A stretch of DNA of 64,000 nucleotides, from the NCBI RefSeq assembly GCF_037963835.1, contig NZ_CP150145.1:4836001-4900000 (forward strand), in the 5' to 3' direction. The position numbers were made by a program, and so were the translations under genes. Positions within the stretch are counted from its first letter, which is position 1. Each line of letters starts with the position of its first letter. Of this stretch, positions 59,301-64,000 are shown in pieces. Under the pieces are notes generated by a model that ran no database searches, had not been told where the DNA came from, and saw nothing but the letters and a program-made list of their open reading frames with translations. This stretch comes from Paenibacillus sp. FSL H8-0332. Its GTDB lineage: Bacteria > Bacillota > Bacilli > Paenibacillales > Paenibacillaceae.

Positions 59301-62300
59301 CCTGGGAGGAGGTCCAGGTGATCGTGCTGCCGCTGGTGCTTTCGGTAATCAAGTCAAGATCCGTCAGGACCTGCTCCTGCTTCTCATTATCTGCCCGGAT
59401 CATGTCCCAGTTCAGCTTGGCCAAGGTCTCATTTACAGACTCTTCGTCCGTCATTGGACGCTTGATGACCGTGAGAACGAATTCTTTGGTCAGCACGCTG
59501 TCTCCCTTACGGATGACCGCTGTTAAGGTTACCGTCTGGTCCCCTTTTGAAAAGGAAGGTGGTGTTACCGTTCCGTCAGTGGCAATCACCTCTTCATCCG
59601 AGGAGGTCCAGGTGATCGTGCTGCCATTCGTCCCATTCTTCGGCAAATACACCGCAGAGGTTACGGATTCCTGCTTCACATTCTCCTCGCGGATCGTATT
59701 CCAGGTAAGCAGGTAAGTGTCTTCGGTTACCGATTGTTTGTGGGTTCCGGCCTGCTTTTTGACAATCAGCTCGAAGGTCTTCGTTAGCTCGGATGCCCCA
59801 TTCTTCAGCACCGCAGTCAATGTAACCGGCTGATCGCCTGTATTGAACAGCGGTCTTGTCACCGTCCCGTCTGTGGCAACGACCGTTCCATTGGTGGAGG
59901 TCCAGGTAATCGTGCTGCCGCCCGCTCCTTTTAGAGGTAAATCTAATCCGCTCAGCACAGAGCTCTGCAGGGCATTGTCCTTACGGATTAACTCCCAGGT
60001 TAAGGCTTCCATATCGCGTTTCACCAGTGCACCAGCACCCGGTAACTGCAGATCAACGTTATTGGAGGTCACCAGCTTAACCCCGTCTACAATAATAGAA
60101 GGATCTACCGTGACTGAAGCAAAAGCAGATGCCTCGTATTTTCCAGCCGCCTGACCGCTGAAATGAATCTCCAGTACCGTGCCGCTAATTCGCACCACGC
60201 TGAAGCTTAAACCTTCAGGCATATTATTGACGTTTACGCCGCCTTCGACCTCTTCAGTAAATAATCCGTTACGCAGGGTCACCGTCAGCGTCTCTGCCGC
60301 TGAGCCGTCACCTGCATCTTGAATTACATCAGGAGACGCGGCAATCGCGGCCGGAGGAGAGCGGAACAGAATAGCGAAGGTTCCCGACGGAATGCCTGCT
60401 AGCGTAACCGCTGCCCGATCCACGCTGTCAGCAGATTTATGGCTGGTTGCCTGTCCGGCAATAGCTACCGTAATCTGTGTCGGAGAATCCACGGTAATCT
60501 TGCCCGGCGTAAGGCCCGGCGGCCAATTCACCGCTTCGATGGCATCCATAACCGACTCATCGAAAGAACCGTTCTTCAGTTCAAGAACAAGCACATCCCC
60601 GATCGTGCCATCATTCAGATCTGATTCATAGAGCTGCGGTGTCTTGACCACCAGATAAGGCTCTTTGTCCATGAAATCTAATTTGAAGGTGTTCGTGCTT
60701 AAGTCCGCCGGGCTTCCTGCAAGCTTGCCGGAAGCTACGGTTACATAAGCTCCGTAGACATCGCTGGTCACCGTAGCTGAACCTGTGAACTTCAGTGTAA
60801 GCTCCGTATCAGAGACTCGGGTCACTTCCGTGCCAAGACCGGCTGGAAGACCATGAATCAACACATCCTCTGCACCAACCGTTTCGGCGAATTTTCCGCC
60901 AGTCAGCGTCACGCCAAGCGTTTCAGTGATTTCACCCGAGCCATAGACCGATTCGGATACAATCCCTTTATTCAGGCTAAGCGCCGCAGGATCTCTGAAC
61001 GTTACACTGAAGGTCTTGGTCGTCAGACCGGAGGAGATCCCCAGCAGATTCTCCTTATCAACCGTAACGGACAGGTTCTTCGTTGTCGCATCCTTGCCGT
61101 GATCAACCGCCGCACCAGTCAGTGTGAAGTTAAGCTCCGTATCACTTAGCCGGGTTACTGCGAAATTAAGTCCTTCCGGCAGATTGTTGATACGGATATG
61201 GCTTGGATCAATAGGAGCAACAAGGGTTGCACCGACTATTTTTACCTTCTGGTTACCGGTAACTGTCCCATCATTCGCCTTGGCTTCCACCAGCTCGGTG
61301 CTGGCGCCTTCATCCAGCTCAATGTCAGAGATGACTTCACTGAAATCCCTCTCATCGAGACTCGTGTAATAGGTGAATTTCTTGCTCGCGTTCGGAGCCA
61401 GCGTACCGGAATCCCAGGTCATGGTAATCCCTGCATCAGCCTTGACTTCCTCGTTCTTCGCCTTCGGACTGTTGTAAGCTTCCAGCGCATAAGGGTTTAT
61501 ATTGGTAAACCCGAAGACGGAAGCCTTAGCCCGTGGATCACTGGAATAGAAGAAGATTGGGGCTCTTGAATTAAAGGCCTTGTACAGCGGATCATTATCA
61601 GCAATCGTACTCGCCTTCACGACTGCAGCGCGATCTTCCTCAATGGTGTGGGTCACAATATTAGAGGTGACATATGCCCCTCCTTGATCCACCGTATTAT
61701 CCGGGTCCATTGAGCGCATATACCGCGCCCCGTCCCAATTCTTATCTGTAAGATTGGTAATAGTCACATCATTGCGGTAGAATTTCTGGTTCTCCCCAAA
61801 GCTGATTACCTGCTTAATCTCCATAGTGTCAGTCCATGTGGATACCGTAGTCGCACTCAGAATTCCTTTATCCGTCTGCGAGGTATTTACAACGGTGGTC
61901 GGCATATCCATCGAGCGCATCTGCGCTGAATTGGACTTCGCATATGTATTGTCGCCGATCTGGTAGCCTACCGCGAACCGTTCTTCAGGGGTGCCCGGCA
62001 AATAATAATCGACTGGCAGATCTTTGCCTGTTCCATATCCGTCATGATCCGCACTCATTCCCAGATAAGGTCTGGAACTCGTTCCACGGAAATTAGCGGG
62101 CTTACTGCCCATCGTACCGAAATTCCCCCAGTTGCTTATCCCCAGTTCAATGAATTTGCCTCCCAGGAAAAGCTCTGTTCCGCCTTCCCCGCCATAGGCA
62201 GCCCTTGCTCCCCAATCTGTTGAATCTGCATGTACAGCCAGGGGTGCAGGAAACATAGACAGGATCATTGTGGGCACCATTAGCAGTGCGAGCAGCTTCT

Positions 62301-62310
62301 TACGCTTCAT
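56350..62310 (-). CDS. Modular SLH-anchored surface protein with two families of repeated domains
   Basis: This 1,986-residue secreted protein starts at ATG 62310 (MKRKKLLALLMVPTMILSMF) with GGAG 8 nt upstream. The signal peptide ends near residue 30 (HADST). An N-terminal region of about 300 residues resembles no enzyme I recognise. Four repeats of about 105 residues follow (NLPEGLNFAVTRLSDTELNF, GLPAGLGTEVTRVSDTELTL and similar). Six Ig-like repeats of 80-95 residues come next (LTWELIRKDN, STITWTSTNGTVVATDGTVT), of the atrophied bacterial Ig type. A long beta-rich linker and three SLH domains close the protein (from about residue 1798: FPDVVKHWSKPDVND, TFSDVSADGWYGLELQ, SFADSASVAKWAIANVK). 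It should bind pyruvylated cell-wall polymer. The function is unknown; adhesin or S-layer-associated protein is plausible. Confidence 0.9.
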   Translation of the reverse strand: MKRKKLLALLMVPTMILSMFPAPLAVHADSTDWGARAAYGGEGGTELFLGGKFIELGISNWGNFGTMGSKPANFRGTSSRPYLGMSADHDGYGTGKDLPVDYYLPGTPEERFAVGYQIGDNTYAKSNSAQMRSMDMPTTVVNTSQTDKGILSATTVSTWTDTMEIKQVISFGENQKFYRNDVTITNLTDKNWDGARYMRSMDPDNTVDQGGAYVTSNIVTHTIEEDRAAVVKASTIADNDPLYKAFNSRAPIFFYSSDPRAKASVFGFTNINPYALEAYNSPKAKNEEVKADAGITMTWDSGTLAPNASKKFTYYTSLDERDFSEVISDIELDEGASTELVEAKANDGTVTGNQKVKIVGATLVAPIDPSHIRINNLPEGLNFAVTRLSDTELNFTLTGAAVDHGKDATTKNLSVTVDKENLLGISSGLTTKTFSVTFRDPAALSLNKGIVSESVYGSGEITETLGVTLTGGKFAETVGAEDVLIHGLPAGLGTEVTRVSDTELTLKFTGSATVTSDVYGAYVTVASGKLAGSPADLSTNTFKLDFMDKEPYLVVKTPQLYESDLNDGTIGDVLVLELKNGSFDESVMDAIEAVNWPPGLTPGKITVDSPTQITVAIAGQATSHKSADSVDRAAVTLAGIPSGTFAILFRSPPAAIAASPDVIQDAGDGSAAETLTVTLRNGLFTEEVEGGVNVNNMPEGLSFSVVRISGTVLEIHFSGQAAGKYEASAFASVTVDPSIIVDGVKLVTSNNVDLQLPGAGALVKRDMEALTWELIRKDNALQSSVLSGLDLPLKGAGGSTITWTSTNGTVVATDGTVTRPLFNTGDQPVTLTAVLKNGASELTKTFELIVKKQAGTHKQSVTEDTYLLTWNTIREENVKQESVTSAVYLPKNGTNGSTITWTSSDEEVIATDGTVTPPSFSKGDQTVTLTAVIRKGDSVLTKEFVLTVIKRPMTDEESVNETLAKLNWDMIRADNEKQEQVLTDLDLITESTSGSTITWTSSQESVITPDGGVKRPAYADGDQKVTLTATVTKGSVTYLKEFVVTVKAKRESIDDQLDEAMKLLRIGYKGQDSAKSVTQDVELISKGYYDSEVVWTSHRSDIVSSTGEVQRPLKDTVVRLTARVAKEGFFREQDFYITVKGTSTVDLPQDEVNIKIGYAPGDSEESVTRNLFLPKTGDTGSVLTWTSNKPDILTNTGRVKRPGPDEEDVTVELTVQLADPEHPGETIVKKFTLLIKKLSDQEAAEEAARTTGIHPAATFAEGDTWESVTEAFVLLQTGKYDTKITWTSSLPSVIAVQQDAEEAKGNVTPPAQDTNVILTATFTRNGKSAVKQYLLIVKAKGVVKEGAVREATSRQAGLSTLNDGKPLEQGVMILRTNLSDGTKIDTIVIDENEVYNLVEGVNPDDPDAANRSVTITHVDDMAARADEIAVEIPSTAVSILAGRKASLDIVTAHGSIHLDAASLAQLDATTTDLYFRIVPVKNAQAKANVQSNAILNGTSKLGLASDKTLQNLGSPREIETNYSKINTQIQLPLSEFAKQIPLQSSGVRDAFLDSLRVYVEHSDGEITFYTPEVVYNRGGEPVALEIQINKFSTFQIVRITDKAAEPVKETEPAPTTAPATVPGVKGEIVPWASVELTADQVKELQNKRGEIVVESGQGKVRLDAAAIDLTEVSKQFGLANMKTEDIVFYVELAASAPGNLEAFKLAAAKQKVQPGNTLVNFSIKAKYQGQTVQVTSHGWAKYELQVPADMKITTGVLYRDGRIYHQPTYVTVKDGRYYARINSLESGEFGLIWNPLEFPDVVKHWSKPDVNDIGSRLVASGTKEAVFEPQRAITRAEFTAMLARALGIVTHGEQPVTFSDVSADGWYGLELQVAIENGLITGYPDGTFRPGNNISRQEAMAIVSRALSITELKSSRSEEQTQQLLKSFADSASVAKWAIANVKQNLASGIILGRDEQRLAPNENITRAEASAAIRRLLIQSNLINP

Positions 62311-62426
62311 TGTCTCACTCCATTCTTCATCATTGAAATGCAAGCCTATACCTAATAAAAGCAAATCATTCTCACAAAATTCTCACAAACGATCGAAAAT
62401 TGTCGGCAATTCCTACAAAAAGTCAT

Positions 62427-62467
62427 AAAAAAGAAGCAGAGCGCACGATTATACGTGAACGCCCTGC
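62427..62467 (-). terminator. Terminator after the treR-like gene
   Basis: On the minus strand GCAGGGCG-CACG pairs with CGTG-GCTCTGC around TATAAT and is followed by TTCTTTTTT. Confidence 0.82.
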
Positions 62468-62529
62468 CTTATGGTGCTTCATATTCAGCTAGGTCAGGAA
62501 TGCTTATCCGCCAGCCTGTTCCTGAGCAT

Positions 62530-63249
62530 TCACCGCCTAACCCTTCTGGCAAAATCCACAAATTGAAATTTGTCCAGCCGGTGCCGGGATTCCGTATATT
62601 GAAACAGCACCGTATTCTCCAGATACACATAGTTCCGCACCACGACGATATGCAGGTATTGCTTCAGGTCCAGCAGGCGCTGATCCTCCCCGGTCGAGGG
62701 CTCAACGGAAATCAGCTTTTTGGCATAACTGATCTTAAGACCCAGATCCGTCTCCAGATATTCATAAATAGAGCCTGCTGCGATCTCCTTGCTGAGGAAG
62801 GGAACGATATCGGACCGGAAATAGTCCTTGTCCAGAATAATCCGCTCGCCTTCAATCTCTCTGGCACGGATCACCTTCCACACCGGAGTCTCTTCGGCGA
62901 TATGCAGTTGTCTGGCCAGCAGGGAGCCTGCCGGCTCCAGGACCGTCTCCTCCACCAGTGTCCGCGAGGGAACCCCCAGCGTCCCGGACATTTCCTGAAA
63001 TGAAATCAGTCCGGTCACCGGGAAATCCAGCCTCGTCATATCCAGCACGAACGAGCCTTTGCCTTTGATCTTGTTAATATAGCCCTCACGGAACAAGAGA
63101 TTCAGCGCCTTGCGCACCGTCTCCCGCGAAGTCTTATAAGCCTCCGCCAGCTCACTCTCGGAGGGCAGCTTGGTTCCGGGCGCAAGCTGGCCGGAATGAA
63201 TACGGTTGCTATATTCCGTATAGATCTGTAAATATATATTCTCTCTCAT
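62530..63249 (-). CDS. treR: GntR-family repressor with UTRA domain, TreR-like
   Basis: This 239-residue regulator has an N-terminal winged helix (YLQIYTEYSNRIHSGQLAPG, LAEAYKTSRETVRKALNLLF, residues 4-65) and a UTRA effector domain (GERIILDKDYFRSDIVPFLS, VVVRNYVYLENTVLFQYTES). The whole pattern matches TreR of Bacillus, which senses trehalose-6-phosphate. The adjacent PTS gene supports this. It is encoded on the same strand below the PTS gene but after a terminator, so it probably has its own promoter in 63250-63318. Confidence 0.85.
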   Translation of the reverse strand: MRENIYLQIYTEYSNRIHSGQLAPGTKLPSESELAEAYKTSRETVRKALNLLFREGYINKIKGKGSFVLDMTRLDFPVTGLISFQEMSGTLGVPSRTLVEETVLEPAGSLLARQLHIAEETPVWKVIRAREIEGERIILDKDYFRSDIVPFLSKEIAAGSIYEYLETDLGLKISYAKKLISVEPSTGEDQRLLDLKQYLHIVVVRNYVYLENTVLFQYTESRHRLDKFQFVDFARRVRR

Positions 63250-63318
63250 TTATAATCACCGCCCTATATTGTAACACGCCCTGGCTGCAGGACAGAGTAT
63301 ATAATTCTTATAATTGTA

Positions 63319-63341
63319 GAAAAACAGCCCCGCAGGGCTGT
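63319..63341 (-). terminator. Terminator between the PTS gene and treR
   Basis: On the minus strand ACAGCCC pairs with GGGCTGT around a 4-nt loop and is followed by TTTTC. It lies 38 nt after the PTS stop. Confidence 0.82.
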
Positions 63342-63378
63342 CCTCCATTCCTTATATTGTATGCCTGATCCGCTCAGC

Positions 63379-64000
63379 TCAACCCTTCAGGTGAACGGTC
63401 AGAATGCTTGTCTGTTTCGCGGTGGCAGGTCCGGTCCGCTCCTCAATCCGCTCCACCATCTCCTGCCCGGCAGGGATAATGATTGGAGTGATTAATGGAT
63501 ATCCTGCGGCGCGGATGGCCTCCATATCGAATTCCAGGAGAAGCTCCCCGGCTTGTACCTTATCGCCACTCTCCTTGCGCGCTTTGAACCCTTCGCCTTT
63601 TAGCGACACGGTGTTAATCCCGACATGGATCAGCACCTGGACTCCGCTGGCGTGCTCCAGAATCAGCGCGTGCTTGCTCTTAATCACATGGGCAACGGTA
63701 GCATCGAATGGAGCGAATACCTTGCCCTCCGATGGTTCAATGGCAATCCCGTCACCCATTTGCTTCTCGGCAAAAGCAGGATCAGGAACCTGCTCCAGCG
63801 GTACCGCAGTTCCGCTCAGCGGTGACGCCAGCTCCAGAATATTCACTGGCTCCTGCTCCTGCGAGCCTTGAACGGAGCTGCGGCTGTTCAGTTCCCCGCT
63901 TTTGGCCGCAGGCTTAGCATCCGTCAGGTCTGTTGTCTCTGACGGGCTTTTCGCTGCACGCTGCACAACTGCCCGGCCATACAGCACCGTGGCAACAAAC
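63379..64000 (-). CDS. PTS enzyme II, IIA domain and end of IIC (probably trehalose EIIBCA), N-terminus beyond window
   Basis: The frame is open to the window edge, so the start lies outside. The first residues (FVATVLYGR) look like the last IIC membrane helix. A low-complexity linker of about 60 residues follows, then a full glucose-type IIA domain: AIEPSEGKVFAPFDATVAHV, HALILEHASGVQVLIHVGIN (phospho-acceptor His in IHVG), GDKVQAGELLLEFD and PLITPIIIP. The usual HVGIDTV is HVGINTV here. With the TreR-like gene next door a trehalose transporter (TreP) is most likely; a sucrose or beta-glucoside type is possible. Confidence 0.85.
   Translation of the reverse strand, partial: FVATVLYGRAVVQRAAKSPSETTDLTDAKPAAKSGELNSRSSVQGSQEQEPVNILELASPLSGTAVPLEQVPDPAFAEKQMGDGIAIEPSEGKVFAPFDATVAHVIKSKHALILEHASGVQVLIHVGINTVSLKGEGFKARKESGDKVQAGELLLEFDMEAIRAAGYPLITPIIIPAGQEMVERIEERTGPATAKQTSILTVHLKG

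Overview
The window looks like chromosomal DNA of a Paenibacillus-type Firmicute. The evidence is moderate-to-high GC, strong AGGAGG ribosome binding sites, two YesM/YesN-type two-component systems beside carbohydrate ABC transporters, many intracellular glycoside hydrolases, SLH-anchored surface proteins and a ydaO-type c-di-AMP riboswitch. The genus is inferred from gene style only; no marker gene such as 16S rRNA is present.

Layout. 1-12.7 kb: the N-terminal 1,651 residues of a giant secreted GH59-like (galactocerebrosidase-type) protein, then a sugar ABC transporter (two permeases and a lipoprotein). Divergent from it is a histidine kinase/AraC-type response regulator pair. The shared control region holds a 21-bp-spaced direct repeat and a cre-like site. 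12.7-17.2 kb: a CPT-type kinase, then a LacI regulator with its own promoter and operator and a GH36 alpha-galactosidase. 17.3-22.3 kb: NfeD/flotillin genes, then a gene-poor stretch with a nine-unit 51-bp tandem array split by an IS3-family element, an apparently orphaned c-di-AMP riboswitch facing back toward nfeD, and a 13-unit octanucleotide repeat. 22.3-30.5 kb: TetR/MMPL exporter, GNAT, YfbM-like protein, cardiolipin synthase, HxlR regulator divergent from an NAD(P)H oxidoreductase, PhzF-like protein, and a second 51-bp tandem array.

30.6-52.8 kb is the core of the window. Twelve consecutive genes on the minus strand form a coherent N-glycan utilisation locus: a secreted GH85 endo-beta-N-acetylglucosaminidase, a kinase/regulator pair, an LplABC-type oligosaccharide importer, and six enzymes without signal peptides (GH3, two GH38, GH125, GH130, GH20). 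The inferred flow is as follows. GH85 releases glycans outside. The ABC system imports them. GH38 and GH125 strip alpha-mannose. GH130 phosphorolyses the remaining Man-beta-1,4-GlcNAc. GH20, and perhaps GH3, remove beta-linked caps.

53.5-56 kb: two overlapping GH43 genes (xylan/arabinoxylan type) with a cre site. 56.3-62.3 kb: a 1,986-residue SLH surface protein built from two families of repeated domains. 62.5-64 kb: a TreR-like repressor and the 3' end of a PTS enzyme II (probably trehalose). Dispersed short repeats occur in several intergenic regions. No tRNA, rRNA, CRISPR array or phage module was seen.
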